Virus record (IMG/VR): IMGVR_UViG_3300035670_000379
Location: 1 to 45,996 of that record
From: a virus
Strand: one strand, 5' to 3'
Length of the DNA: 45,996 bases
A model generated the notes under the pieces. The model was not told the origin of the DNA. It did no database searches and saw nothing but the letters and a program-made list of their open reading frames with translations. This document shows, piece by piece, positions 1-9,216 of the stretch (position 1 is the first letter of the stretch; the number at the start of each line of letters is the position of its first letter). The translations under genes and the position numbers were made by a program.

Positions 1-127
1 ACCATAGCAGATGATAAAATGGGCGTAGTGCCCAAGGGCTTCAAGGTCTCGCAAAACAAGACGAGCCCCTGGGTCGACGCCGAAGGAGTGAACCGTGGCC
101 GATACGACGAAATCCTCAACCAGTACG
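1..127. repeat. Terminal direct repeat, left copy
   Basis: This segment is identical, base for base, to the last 127 bases of the window. The repeat lies inside a single continuous reading frame at both ends and keeps the frame, so it is not a gene duplication. A 127-base overlap is typical of a circular contig from a de Bruijn assembler with k=127; a true terminal redundancy is the alternative. Confidence 0.95.
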
Positions 128-3100
128 GTCGACGCGCTGATGCAGCAGATGTCGCTCCTGCCGGGCTTGCCGATGCAGGCGGACTCCTTCAACAGCGTCC
201 AGCCGATGCCGGGCGAGCAGAACCCGCAGACGGCGCCGCAGGAACCGACACCGGAGTCCTAGAGCAAGGCCCCCTCGGCACATTCAACCCGCGCACCCTC
301 GAGCTGGTTCTCAATCCCAACTCGGACCTGACGACGTTCTTCCACGAGCTCGGGCACTTCTTCCTCGAGGTGCAGGCCGACATCGCCAGCCAGCCCGATG
401 CGCCGCCGATGATCGTGGAGGACATGGCCAAGATCCTGGCGTGGTTCGGCGTACCCGACCTCGCCACCTGGAACGGCTACACCCTCGAGCAGAAGCGCCC
501 GTACCACGAGCGCCTGGCCGAGAGCTTTGAGCAGTACCTGATGGAGGGCAAGGCCCCCAGCGTCGAGCTGCAGCCGGTGTTCCGTCGCATCCGGGCCTGG
601 TTCCTGAACGCCTACAAGTCGATCCAGAAGTTCCTGTCCGACCGCGGCATGGTCGAGGGCTCGCCCATGCAGCTCAACGACGACATCCGCCGCGTGATGG
701 ACCGCATGCTCGCCACCGACGAGCAGATCCAGCAGGCCAACGAGGTGGCCGGCCTGGTGCCCGACGAGCAGGCCGACGGCGAGGCGGCCGAGCGCCTGCA
801 GAAGCGCTCGATGGCCGATCTCAAGTGGGCCGTGAAGGCGCGCGACAAGGTCATCGCCAAGCTGAAGAAAGAGGCCCGCGAGGTCGAGAAAGCCACGCGC
901 GCCGAGGTCACGGCCGAGGTGGATGCTTCGCCCGAGATGCGGGCCCAGGCCGCGCTGGATGCGCTGACCGTCGACGTCGAGTACGACGGCAAGCTGGCCG
1001 AGTGGAAGGCTGCACGCAAGGCTGCAGAAACCGCTGCCAAGGACGAGATCAGCACGGCCATGCTTGAGGCCGAGGTGGCCAAGACGGGCGAGCCTCTGGC
1101 TGGGTTGAAAAAGGGCCAGTTCCTGGCCAAGGTGCGCAGCGAAGTCGCCAACAAGGTCGACGCTCGCATGATTGAGTGGGACCGCGCCAACCGCAAGCCG
1201 AGCAAGGCGCAGTACGCCACTGACGCTGACGTGGCGGCGGTGGCCGACTCGTTCGGCTACGAGACGGTCGACGCGATGCTGCAGGCCATCGACGCCTTCG
1301 GCAGCCGCACCGAGGCCATCGACGCCCTGACCGAGCGCCGCATGCTGGAGGAAAACGGCGACCTGATCGACGAGCGTGCGATCCAGGAAGCCGCCAACGA
1401 GGCGGTGCACAACGAGGCCCGGACGCGCAGCCTGGCCACCGAGCTGCGCACGCAGCAGGAGATGCTGGGCCAGCGCACCGACACCGGCCAGGTCAACGCC
1501 CGCGGCGCCCGCATCACGGTCAACGCGCTGATCGAGGCGGCCAAGCAGTTCGGCGCCAACGTCGTCGCACGCACGTCGCTGCGTGATCTCAAGGCCACGG
1601 CCTGGAAGCACACCGCCGCCGAGCGCCGCGCTGGCAAGCGCTGGCAAGAGCACACCGCCAAGGGTGAGACGGCCGACGCCGTCAAGGCCAAGCAGGACCA
1701 GGTGCTCAACAACGCCGCGGCCAAGGCGGCGCTCGATGCCACGGCCGAGGCCAAGAAGATCCTCGAGTTCTTCAAGCGCGTCACCAAGGGCAACGACGAG
1801 AAGGTGGTGGAGAAGGGCCGCGACCCGGACATCGTCAACGCCGCCCGCGCCGTGCTGGCCGCCTACGGCATCGAGACCCCGACCACCAAGGCCGCCGCGG
1901 CGTACCTGGAGGCGCTGCAGCAGAACGACCCCGAGACCGCCGCGGTGGTGGGCCCGATGATCCTGCAGGCCACGCAGAACGCGCAGCCGCTCGAGGCCCT
2001 CACGTTTGAGGAGTTGCAGGGCCTGCACGAGTCGATCCAGGCGATGTGGTTCCTGGCCAAGCGCTCGCGGCAGATGGAGGTCGACGGCGACCTCATGGAC
2101 ATCGACGACGCGGCCAACGAGCTCTACACCCGCATGGAGGAGATCGGGATCCCCGACACCGTGCCGGGCGAGTCGGGCGCGCTGACCAAGGCGGAGCTGA
2201 TCAAGCGCGCCGTGCTGCAGCAAGCGCCCGCGCTGCTGCGCCGGGTGGAGCAGTGGGCCGAGGCCAAGGACGGCAAGTTCGGCGGGCCGTTCCTGCGCCT
2301 GATCTTCCAGCCCATCAAGGACGCCGCCGACCGCTACCGCGCCGAGCGCCTGGAGTACCGCAAGAAGTTCCAGGCCCTGGTCGACAACATTGCCCCGATG
2401 ATGCCGACGCAGCCAATCGAGGCGCCCGAGCTCGGCTACACCTTCGGCCGCGGGCACAACGGCATCGGCATGGCCGAGCTGCTGCACGCGATCCTGCACA
2501 CCGGCAACGAGAGCAACAAGCGCAAGCTGCTGCTCGGCCGCGGCTGGGCCACCGAGAACCCCGACGGCACGCTCGACACCAGCCGCTGGGATGCGTTCAT
2601 CCAGCGGCTGGCCAACTCAGGCGTGCTGCAGCGCGAGCACTTCGACTTCGCCCAGGGCGTATGGGATCTGCTGGAGCAGACCAAGCCGCTGGCGCAGAAG
2701 ACGCACCGCGACGTGTTCGGCCGTTACTTCGCCGAGGTCACCGCCGACACGTTCACCGACCCCTTCGGCGTGGCGCGTCGCGGCGGCTACGTGCCGGCCC
2801 AGGCCGACCCGCTGCTGGTGCAGGACGCGGAGCTGCGCGACCTGCTTGAGACCGAGAACGCGGGCATGAGCTACGCCTTCCCGTCGACTAACCGCGGGTT
2901 CACCAAGAGCCGCGTCGAGTACAACCGGCCGCTGAAGCTGGACCTGCGCAGCCTGCCGCAGCACATCGACAAGGTGCTGCTGTTCAGCCACATGGAAGCG
3001 CCGGTGCGCTCGGCCGCCAGGCTGATCAAGCGCCCGAAAGTGAGCCAGCCCCTGGGCCGCATCGACCCGGCGGCCATCAGCGGCGTGCTCAAGCCCTGGC

Positions 3101-4272
3101 TGAATCGCTCCGCACGCCAGACGGTGGAGACCCCGATCAGTGCAGACGCGGGCCTGAACCGCATGCTGTCCTCGATCCGCGGGCGCACGGGCATGGCGCT
3201 CATGTTCGCCAACCTGAGCAACACGCTGCAGCAGATCACCGGCGTGAGCTCGGCCGCGATCAAGGTCAAGCCCAGCCTGATGATGCGCTCGCTGGCCGAC
3301 TACGTGGCCAACCCGAAGAAGTTCTCCCAGGCCGTGTGGGACGCCTCGCCCTACATGGCCGACCGCGCCAGCAACGAGGTGGCGGTGCTCTCGGACACGC
3401 TGGAGAAGATCCTCATCAACCCGAGCGTGTACGAGCGCACCGAGAGCTTCACGCGCCAGCACGCCTACTTCCTGCAGACGGCGTTTGACAACGTGCTCTC
3501 GCCCATCATCTGGCAGGCCGCCTACAACCAGGGCCTGGCCGAGGGGATGGAAGAGCGCATGGCCATCCGCTACGCCGACGGCGTGATCCGCCAGACCCAG
3601 GGCTCGACCCTGCCCGAGGACGTGAGCCGCATCGAGACGGGCCCGGCCTACGCGCGCGTCTTCACGCAGTTTGTGGGCTACTTCAACATGCTGGCCAACA
3701 CCAACGCCACGGCACTGAAGCAGATCGCCCAGGAGCAGGGGCTCAAGAAGGGCGCCGGCAAGGCGTTCGGCGTGTTGATGCTGGGGCTGATGATCCCGAT
3801 CTGGGTGGCTGAGGCGATCGCGCTCGCGTTCAAGGGTGGGCCCGACGACGAGGACGACGACGGTTACCTGGACGACTGGTTGGCCCAGGTGTTCGGGTTC
3901 GGCACGATCAAGGGCGTGCTCTCGGGCATCCCGTTCGTGGGCGCACTCGGCCAGTCGGTGGTCAACCGCTTCAACGACCAGCCGGCCGACGACAAGTTCT
4001 CGCTCTCGCCCACGGTGTCGGTGCTCGAGTCCGCGGCCGGCGCCCCGGCCAGCGTTTACAAGGCGATCGTCGACGACGCGAGCGCGCAGAAGGCCGTGCG
4101 CGACGTGGCCGCGCTCATCACCGTCACCACCGGCCTGCCGGCCATGACCCTGGCCCGACCCGTGGGCTACGCCGCCGGCGTCGCGCAGGGCAAGATCGAG
4201 CCCACCGGCCCCGTCGACGCTGCGCGCGGCCTGGTGACCGGCACCGCGAGCCCCGAGTCCAAGCAGCGATAG
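1..4272 (+). CDS. Giant internal virion protein, C-terminal part, with zinc-metallopeptidase motif
   Basis: The frame is open from base 1 and is the continuation of the gene starting at 42450; joined across the circular overlap the product is about 2,563 aa. The ATG at 19 is internal, not the start. A zincin-type HELGH motif at 343-357 (about residues 1255-1259 of the joined protein) is followed by an E-rich segment (AESFEQYL) that could give the third zinc ligand. A long Ala/Glu/Lys-rich, probably helical stretch covers roughly 780-1800. The last third (about 2740-4200) resembles the conserved C-terminal module of large polyvalent phage proteins (LPD38-type), with a hydrophobic membrane-like helix near 3757-3825 and an acidic DDEDDD run after it. 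Its place after gp13/14/15-like genes suggests the T7 gp16 role: an ejected core protein that crosses the envelope. The peptidase activity is inferred from the motif only. Confidence 0.85.
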   Translation, partial: TIADDKMGVVPKGFKVSQNKTSPWVDAEGVNRGRYDEILNQYGRRADAADVAPAGLADAGGLLQQRPADAGRAEPADGAAGTDTGVLEQGPLGTFNPRTLELVLNPNSDLTTFFHELGHFFLEVQADIASQPDAPPMIVEDMAKILAWFGVPDLATWNGYTLEQKRPYHERLAESFEQYLMEGKAPSVELQPVFRRIRAWFLNAYKSIQKFLSDRGMVEGSPMQLNDDIRRVMDRMLATDEQIQQANEVAGLVPDEQADGEAAERLQKRSMADLKWAVKARDKVIAKLKKEAREVEKATRAEVTAEVDASPEMRAQAALDALTVDVEYDGKLAEWKAARKAAETAAKDEISTAMLEAEVAKTGEPLAGLKKGQFLAKVRSEVANKVDARMIEWDRANRKPSKAQYATDADVAAVADSFGYETVDAMLQAIDAFGSRTEAIDALTERRMLEENGDLIDERAIQEAANEAVHNEARTRSLATELRTQQEMLGQRTDTGQVNARGARITVNALIEAAKQFGANVVARTSLRDLKATAWKHTAAERRAGKRWQEHTAKGETADAVKAKQDQVLNNAAAKAALDATAEAKKILEFFKRVTKGNDEKVVEKGRDPDIVNAARAVLAAYGIETPTTKAAAAYLEALQQNDPETAAVVGPMILQATQNAQPLEALTFEELQGLHESIQAMWFLAKRSRQMEVDGDLMDIDDAANELYTRMEEIGIPDTVPGESGALTKAELIKRAVLQQAPALLRRVEQWAEAKDGKFGGPFLRLIFQPIKDAADRYRAERLEYRKKFQALVDNIAPMMPTQPIEAPELGYTFGRGHNGIGMAELLHAILHTGNESNKRKLLLGRGWATENPDGTLDTSRWDAFIQRLANSGVLQREHFDFAQGVWDLLEQTKPLAQKTHRDVFGRYFAEVTADTFTDPFGVARRGGYVPAQADPLLVQDAELRDLLETENAGMSYAFPSTNRGFTKSRVEYNRPLKLDLRSLPQHIDKVLLFSHMEAPVRSAARLIKRPKVSQPLGRIDPAAISGVLKPWLNRSARQTVETPISADAGLNRMLSSIRGRTGMALMFANLSNTLQQITGVSSAAIKVKPSLMMRSLADYVANPKKFSQAVWDASPYMADRASNEVAVLSDTLEKILINPSVYERTESFTRQHAYFLQTAFDNVLSPIIWQAAYNQGLAEGMEERMAIRYADGVIRQTQGSTLPEDVSRIETGPAYARVFTQFVGYFNMLANTNATALKQIAQEQGLKKGAGKAFGVLMLGLMIPIWVAEAIALAFKGGPDDEDDDGYLDDWLAQVFGFGTIKGVLSGIPFVGALGQSVVNRFNDQPADDKFSLSPTVSVLESAAGAPASVYKAIVDDASAQKAVRDVAALITVTTGLPAMTLARPVGYAAGVAQGKIEPTGPVDAARGLVTGTASPESKQR

Positions 4273-4273
4273 C

Positions 4274-4305
4274 GTGTCCTTAGGCGCTATAGCAGCGCCT
4301 ACCAT
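4274..4305 (+). promoter_or_regulatory. Phage promoter-like element before the tail fibre
   Basis: GTGTCCTTA, 17 bases, then TACCAT. It matches the repeated GTGTCCGTC-N17-TANNAT element of this phage. The predicted transcription start near 4312 lies downstream of the in-frame TTG at 4309 and upstream of the GGAG and ATG at 4333, which supports 4333 as the true start. Confidence 0.65.
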
Positions 4306-4332
4306 CCTTTGGCACTCGCTGGAGTCCAGAGA

Positions 4333-6570
4333 ATGACCGTACCCGCAACCGCCCGCCGCGCCGGCCCGTACAGCGGGAACGGCTCCACCACGTCTTTCAG
4401 CTTCAGCTTCAAGACGTTCGCCGCGGGAGACCTCGAGGTCACCAAGACCTCGGCCACCGGCATCGAGTCGGTGCTGGTCTTGAACAGCGACTACAGCGTC
4501 ACGCTCAACGGTGACCAGGACGCCAGCCCCGGCGGCAGCATCACCTACCCGATCAGCGGCAGCGCACTCGCCAGCGGCGAGAAGCTCACCATCGTCGGCG
4601 ACCTGGCCTACGAGCAGACGACCGACCTGCTGGGTGGCGGCGCGTTCAACGCCCGCGTGATCGAGGACACGTTCGATCGCACCGTCGTGCAGATCCAGCA
4701 GCTCGAGGAGCGCACCGACCGCACGCTGGTGCTGCCGGTGTCTGCTAGTGGTGTCAGCTCGACTCTGCCCACCCCTGCGTCAGACAAGATCATCGGCTGG
4801 AATTCAACAGCCACAGGTTTTGTCAACCGCGACATCACTGACTTGGCCACTGCAGTCAGCTACGCCAACTGGCGCACCGACACGTTCAACGGCAACGGCA
4901 GCACCACGCAGTTCACGCTGGCCGCCGATCCGGGCAACGTGAACAACCTGGACATCGCCATCGGCGGCGTGGTGCAGACGGCCTCGACCGACTACACCGT
5001 CAGCGGCACCACTCTCACGTTCACCAGCGCACCGCCGTCAGGCACCGCCAACGTCGTTGTCCGCTACGGCCAGGCCCTGCCCGTGGGCACCGCCAACGCC
5101 TCGTTGGTGACGTTCGACCCCGCCGGCACCGGCGCTACCAGCCGCACGGTGCAGAGCAAGCTGCGGGACACCGTGAGCGTGAAAGACTTCGGCGCAGTCG
5201 GTGACGGCGCGGCGGACGACACGGCAGCGATTCAGGCGGCGATTGATTCTCTAACTAACGGCGGTACAGTTTATTTTCCTAGCGGAACATACCGCGTTAC
5301 TGCGTCTATCACTGCCAATGACGCAGTTATCCACATGGTTGGCGCTGGAGTTAGAGCCACCATATTACAGGTCAATCATACTTCCGGCCCTGCAATTCAA
5401 ATAAAATGGTATTTCAGTGGCGTTGCTCACATGACTATTCAAGGCAGTGCCGCCCGCCTTGCTGCTGCCGCCGGAACAAACTACGGAGTATTTTTCCCGA
5501 CAGACTCGACTTTGCCGCAGTCGCGGTTTGGCAACTATGTGCGCGATTGCATTATCAACAATCATTCATCTCATGGCATTTACTGCACAGGCCAAGCGTG
5601 GGTAGTCGAAGACTGTCGGATTTTGGATGTCGGCGGGCATGGAGTTTATATCGACAACTTTGACGCAGATCCCAATTATTCTGCTGGATTTTGCGAAATC
5701 AAAAACACGCAAGTAGTGCGTACTACTGGGCATGGTGTGTGCGGAGGCTTGAATAGAATCGTATTTCGAGTAGTGCTAGATAACGTAGACGTATTCCACA
5801 ACGCGTTGACTGCTGGGGTACGACAATCAACAAACTCTATTCACATCGTTGGTGAAAACGTCGAAATTCGCAGTTGCGGAATTGGCGGATTTTCTGGCGA
5901 TTCTCCTAGTCGCGTGGCGACGTTGGGAGGTGTTTTTATCAATGGCCGTTCGCCCACCATTCGGAATAATCGTTTCATAGATATTGTCGCCCCTGCTGTT
6001 GATCTTGGCGCTAATTCTGATGGGGCGCAGGTTATTGATAACCAAGTCACCGGAGAAGTTCAGGCTAATCTAAATCCGATGGTGCAAGTGGCATCTGGTT
6101 GCACAGGCGTTTTGGTGCGGCAAGGTTTCCCGACATTTGCGACCCGCTTGATGACAGCGGCTCCTATGAACACGGGTAACAGGGCTATTCAATATGACGT
6201 AAGCCCGCAAGGTCACAGGTCGGCAATAAACTCTATCAGCATCAATGACGACGCGGTGTATACGTTTGAATTCTCAGATGTGACTCAAGGCGTGCTGGTG
6301 TTGTCTGGAAACTCTAGCGTCACACGAGGAGGTGTGTTCCAGTTTCGTGTGGGCGACGCAAATGCTTACGTCCAAAACATCAGCACACAAGTAGGTGTAG
6401 CGGGGGCCACCAACGCAGGGGCACCCACTGGAACAACAGGGACGGATGGCAACCTCACGGTATTTGCTGATACCACAGCCAACCGGCTTTATTTGGAAAA
6501 TCGCCGAGGATTCACCGCGCAATGGATGCCTACATTTCTGTCGCTTATGAATGGCGAACTTGTGCTGTGA
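4333..6570 (+). CDS. Tail fibre/tailspike with pectate-lyase-like domain
   Basis: The 745-aa product is a receptor-binding tail protein. The N-terminal ~150 residues look like the T7 gp17-type tail-attachment domain (GNGSTTSFSFSF start, QIQQLEERTDRTL end). A second GNGSTTQFTL module follows, and at residues 284-300 comes KDFGAVGDG...DDTAAIQAAID, the hallmark of the pectate-lyase-3 beta-helix family. The start is the ATG at 4333 with GGAG eight bases upstream; a frame-open TTG at 4309 is rejected because it lies inside the promoter. Base composition falls abruptly near 5230: the first ~900 bases are GC-rich like the rest of the genome, while the remainder is near balanced and uses A/T-ending codons. 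This suggests that the host-recognition part was exchanged. Confidence 0.88.
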   Translation: MTVPATARRAGPYSGNGSTTSFSFSFKTFAAGDLEVTKTSATGIESVLVLNSDYSVTLNGDQDASPGGSITYPISGSALASGEKLTIVGDLAYEQTTDLLGGGAFNARVIEDTFDRTVVQIQQLEERTDRTLVLPVSASGVSSTLPTPASDKIIGWNSTATGFVNRDITDLATAVSYANWRTDTFNGNGSTTQFTLAADPGNVNNLDIAIGGVVQTASTDYTVSGTTLTFTSAPPSGTANVVVRYGQALPVGTANASLVTFDPAGTGATSRTVQSKLRDTVSVKDFGAVGDGAADDTAAIQAAIDSLTNGGTVYFPSGTYRVTASITANDAVIHMVGAGVRATILQVNHTSGPAIQIKWYFSGVAHMTIQGSAARLAAAAGTNYGVFFPTDSTLPQSRFGNYVRDCIINNHSSHGIYCTGQAWVVEDCRILDVGGHGVYIDNFDADPNYSAGFCEIKNTQVVRTTGHGVCGGLNRIVFRVVLDNVDVFHNALTAGVRQSTNSIHIVGENVEIRSCGIGGFSGDSPSRVATLGGVFINGRSPTIRNNRFIDIVAPAVDLGANSDGAQVIDNQVTGEVQANLNPMVQVASGCTGVLVRQGFPTFATRLMTAAPMNTGNRAIQYDVSPQGHRSAINSISINDDAVYTFEFSDVTQGVLVLSGNSSVTRGGVFQFRVGDANAYVQNISTQVGVAGATNAGAPTGTTGTDGNLTVFADTTANRLYLENRRGFTAQWMPTFLSLMNGELVL

Positions 6571-6620
6571 AATCTTCAGCGCTTATGTGTAACGCGCAAA
6601 ATTGATTGGAGTACAACAAC

Positions 6621-6728
6621 ATGGACGACCTCATCTATTGGAACGGTATTGCCGTAGGTTGCTGGGAAGGCAACCACATCGTCTGGTTCAGCCATGCGCC
6701 GCGTGAGGCGATAGAGGCGCTGTCGTGA
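6621..6728 (+). CDS. Small protein downstream of tail fibre (35 aa)
   Basis: A 35-aa ORF beginning MDDLIYWNGIAVG, with an excellent TTGGAG ribosome site nine bases before ATG. Its stop overlaps the GTG of the next gene (GTGA), so it is probably translated with the lysis cassette. Rich in Trp and His, with no membrane segment. Function unknown. Confidence 0.6.
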   Translation: MDDLIYWNGIAVGCWEGNHIVWFSHAPREAIEALS

Positions 6729-6964
6729 ACGACAAAGCCCTCCACCTGGCCCTCGGCTGCATCGCCGCTGCCGTGGCCTACCTCGCCCTCATCGTCCACT
6801 CCACGCTCGGCCTGGGCGCCATGCTGGCCTTCATCACCACCGTCACCGGCATCGGCTACGAGCTTCAGCAGCGCATCCGCAAAGAGGGCCAAGTTGAGGC
6901 CCTCGACGCCATCGCAACCGCCGCTCCAGGCTGGCTGGCCTGGGGTGTTCTGACCTTCATCTGA
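6725..6964 (+). CDS. Small membrane protein of the lysis cassette
   Basis: A 79-aa protein starting at a GTG that overlaps the previous stop. Two hydrophobic helices (about residues 6-24 and 28-44) precede a basic segment (QQRIRKEG), and a third short hydrophobic end follows (WLAWGVLTFI). No family is recognised with certainty. Immediate linkage to a holin-like gene, an endolysin and a 3TM holin suggests a lysis-accessory or antiholin-type role. Confidence 0.7.
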   Translation: MNDKALHLALGCIAAAVAYLALIVHSTLGLGAMLAFITTVTGIGYELQQRIRKEGQVEALDAIATAAPGWLAWGVLTFI

Positions 6965-6969
6965 CGACC

Positions 6970-7173
6970 ATGAACGACATCGACCCCATCAAGTTTGGCC
7001 TGTTGATCGGACAGGTCAAGACCCTCGAGAACCAGGTCGAGGACCTGCAGAAGGACGTCAAGCAGTTGCTGGCGCTGGCCAACAAGAGCAAGGGCGGTTT
7101 CTGGATGGGCATGACGATGGCCAGCTTTGTCGGCGGGGTCGTCTCCTGGGTGGCCAGCCACTGGGGTAAGTGA
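6970..7173 (+). CDS. XhlA-like holin or holin-associated membrane protein
   Basis: A 67-aa protein with an N-terminal heptad-like helix (GQVKTLENQVEDLQKDVKQL, roughly residues 14-33) and a C-terminal transmembrane helix (about residues 44-64) ending WGK. This architecture matches small hemolysin XhlA-type phage proteins encoded beside endolysins. The stop overlaps the endolysin start. The direct evidence is only topology and position, so holin versus holin-associated factor is open. Confidence 0.7.
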   Translation: MNDIDPIKFGLLIGQVKTLENQVEDLQKDVKQLLALANKSKGGFWMGMTMASFVGGVVSWVASHWGK

Positions 7174-7649
7174 TGAACTTCACCACCGCCTTCGCGCTGC
7201 TCCTCGGTCACGAGGGAGATTTCTCCGACCACAAGGATGACAAAGGCGGGGCCACCCGATTCGGGGTGACCGAGGCGGTGGCGCGCGAGGTGGGCTACAA
7301 GGGCGACATGCGCGAGCTGCCGGTAGAGCTGGCGCAACGCATCTACCTCGAGCGCTACTGGAAACCCATCCGCGCCGACGACCTGCCGCCCGGCATCCGC
7401 TACGCGGTCTTCGACAGCTCCGTCAATTCAGGCCCGCGCCAGGCGGCGCTGTGGCTGCAACGCGCGCTGGGTGTGAAGGCCGATGGCGTCATCGGCCCCG
7501 AGACCCTGGCCGCCGCCTACGCCCAAGACATGAACGCACTGCGCCTGCGCATCCTGGCCCAGCGCCTGCGCTTCATGAGCGGCCTGCCCAACTGGCCGAG
7601 CTTCTCCCGCGGCTGGAGCCGGCGCATTGCGGACCTGATGGAGGCCTGA
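7173..7649 (+). CDS. Endolysin, GH108-type N-acetylmuramidase
   Basis: A 158-aa muralytic enzyme that would cleave peptidoglycan at lysis. The N-terminus reads LLGHEGDFSDHKDDKGGATR, the GH108 signature, with Glu14 as the likely catalytic acid. A C-terminal PG_binding_3-type region (ALGVKADGVIGPETL) follows from about residue 90. There is no signal peptide, so export depends on a holin. ATG at 7173 is preferred over GTG at 7170 because GGGG lies at normal spacing. Confidence 0.9.
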   Translation: MNFTTAFALLLGHEGDFSDHKDDKGGATRFGVTEAVAREVGYKGDMRELPVELAQRIYLERYWKPIRADDLPPGIRYAVFDSSVNSGPRQAALWLQRALGVKADGVIGPETLAAAYAQDMNALRLRILAQRLRFMSGLPNWPSFSRGWSRRIADLMEA

Positions 7650-7651
7650 GC

Positions 7652-8062
7652 ATGTGGCAAGTCCTGATCCCTGCGGTCACGCAGATCCTCGACAAGATCA
7701 TCCCCGACCCGGCCCAGGCTGCGGATGCCAAGCTGCGGGCGCTGGAGCTGGCGCAGAAGGGCGAGCTCGCGGTGCTGGATGCTGACCTCAAGCTCGCGCT
7801 CGGCCAGCTCGAGGTCAACAAGGTGGAGGCGGGCACCGATCTGTTCCGCGGCGGCTGGCGCCCGAGCGTCGGCTGGGTCTGCGTGTTCGGCCTGGGCTAC
7901 CAGTTCCTGCTGCAGCCGATCCTGCCCTGGGTGGTGGCCCTGTTCGGGGGCACGGTGCCGCCGCTGCCGGCGATCGACAACGAGACCCTGATGGTCCTCC
8001 TCACCGGCATGCTCGGCCTGGGCGGACTGCGAACCTTTGAGCGACTGAAAGGGAGAGCGTGA
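7652..8062 (+). CDS. Holin, 3TM GTA/phage type
   Basis: A 136-aa protein with an N-terminal amphipathic half (AADAKLRALELAQKGEL), the segment GGWRPSVGWVCVFGLGYQF, and two to three hydrophobic helices after residue 65. This is the pattern of the 'holin of 3TMs' family found in gene transfer agents and phages. It would permeabilise the inner membrane so the muramidase can reach the wall. Its stop overlaps the GTG of the next gene. No Rz/Rz1 spanin pair was identified nearby. Confidence 0.85.
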   Translation: MWQVLIPAVTQILDKIIPDPAQAADAKLRALELAQKGELAVLDADLKLALGQLEVNKVEAGTDLFRGGWRPSVGWVCVFGLGYQFLLQPILPWVVALFGGTVPPLPAIDNETLMVLLTGMLGLGGLRTFERLKGRA

Positions 8063-9204
8063 CCACCCGTGTACCACCCCTCATGGTCGGCGTCGGTGCC
8101 GGCGAGTCCATCCAGGCGGCGATCAACGCGCTGCCCGCCAGTGGGGGTGTGGTCAAGCTGGGGCCCGGCACGCACACCATCTCGACCGCGCTGTCGATCC
8201 GAAGCGGCGTCATCCTGGAGGGCGAGGGCAGCCAGGCCACGACCATCAGCTACACCGGAGCGGCCCAGGCCCTGGTGCAGGCCACGCCCGGCACCCGGAT
8301 CTACGGGGTGGGGGTGAAGGGGATCAAGTTCTCCGACGCCGGCACCGGCACGATCGGGCTGGATCTCGACTCGGTGTCGACCGGCGTGTTCGAGGACCTG
8401 CTCATCGACGGGTTCGACACCTCGGTGGAACTGCAGGGCACGAACGGCTACTGCGTCTACAACCGCTTCTTCAACGTCACCGCGCAGAACGCCACCAGCG
8501 GGTTCCTGGTGGGCGCTGCCGGCAGCAACAGCAACACCTTCCTGGCCTGCCGGGCAAACGTCTGCACCACCGGCTGGAACATCACCGACTCCAACCAGAA
8601 CCAGATCACGCACTGCCAGATCGAGAACTGCACCACCGGGGTCAGCATCACCAGCTCGGCCAGCGCGCTGTCTGATCGCACCACGATCGCGTTCAACCGG
8701 TTCGAGACCTGCACCACCAACGTCAACATCACCAGCTCCAACGTGCGCGAGACGGTGATGCTGGCCAATCACCACGCCACGGGGACCAACACCGACAGCG
8801 GCACCCGCACGCTGCACCTGGACCCGTTCGGCACCACCGGCCCGGCCGTGCACCTGCACTCGGCGCTGACGGCGGTGGCCACGGGCTCGTTCCGGTTCAC
8901 CCGTGGGGTGTCAGGCGGCTCCAGCTTGCCGGCCCTGGTGGTGGCCGACACGGTCACCGGCAGCGGCACGCCGGTCACGCTGCAGGTCGAGACGGAGCGG
9001 GCCACCGGCACGTTCCTGCGCGGCCAGCGGGGCGGGACGACGTACCTGGAGGCCTACGCCAGCGGGGCGCTAGGCATTGCCGACGGGATCACGGCGCCGG
9101 CCGCGGTGGTCGGCCAGGCCATCCTGTACGTCGACACGGCGGACGGGGATCTCAAAATCAAGTTCGGCGACGGCGTGGTCAAAACGATCGCCACCGACAC
9201 CTGA
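8059..9204 (+). CDS. Beta-helix tailspike-like protein
   Basis: A 381-aa protein starting at GTG 8059 (GGGAGAGC just before it, GTGA overlap with the holin). Residues ~12-260 are a right-handed beta-helix of the pectin-lyase type: GESIQAAINALPASGGVVKLGPG is the usual entry, followed by rungs rich in N, T and S. The C-terminus (LYVDTADGDLKIKFGDGVVKTI) is a trimer-tip-like motif seen in phage tail proteins. It is probably a second receptor-binding protein, separate from the fibre at 4333. It retains the GC-rich composition of the genome. Confidence 0.75.
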   Translation: MTTRVPPLMVGVGAGESIQAAINALPASGGVVKLGPGTHTISTALSIRSGVILEGEGSQATTISYTGAAQALVQATPGTRIYGVGVKGIKFSDAGTGTIGLDLDSVSTGVFEDLLIDGFDTSVELQGTNGYCVYNRFFNVTAQNATSGFLVGAAGSNSNTFLACRANVCTTGWNITDSNQNQITHCQIENCTTGVSITSSASALSDRTTIAFNRFETCTTNVNITSSNVRETVMLANHHATGTNTDSGTRTLHLDPFGTTGPAVHLHSALTAVATGSFRFTRGVSGGSSLPALVVADTVTGSGTPVTLQVETERATGTFLRGQRGGTTYLEAYASGALGIADGITAPAAVVGQAILYVDTADGDLKIKFGDGVVKTIATDT

Positions 9205-9216
9205 TCCCGTGCGGGT

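Noticed and set aside
259-2499. 746-aa minus-strand open frame opposite the giant gene
   Set aside because: Low-complexity Leu/Gly/Arg/His composition, no motif, and the plus-strand frame is a coherent virion protein; a high-GC shadow frame.
4309-4332. In-frame upstream TTG start for the tail fibre
   Set aside because: It lies before the predicted transcription start and lacks a ribosome site; ATG 4333 has GGAG at good spacing.
4333-9204. Diversity-generating retroelement as in BPP-1
   Set aside because: No reverse transcriptase, template repeat or variable repeat was found near the receptor-binding genes or elsewhere.
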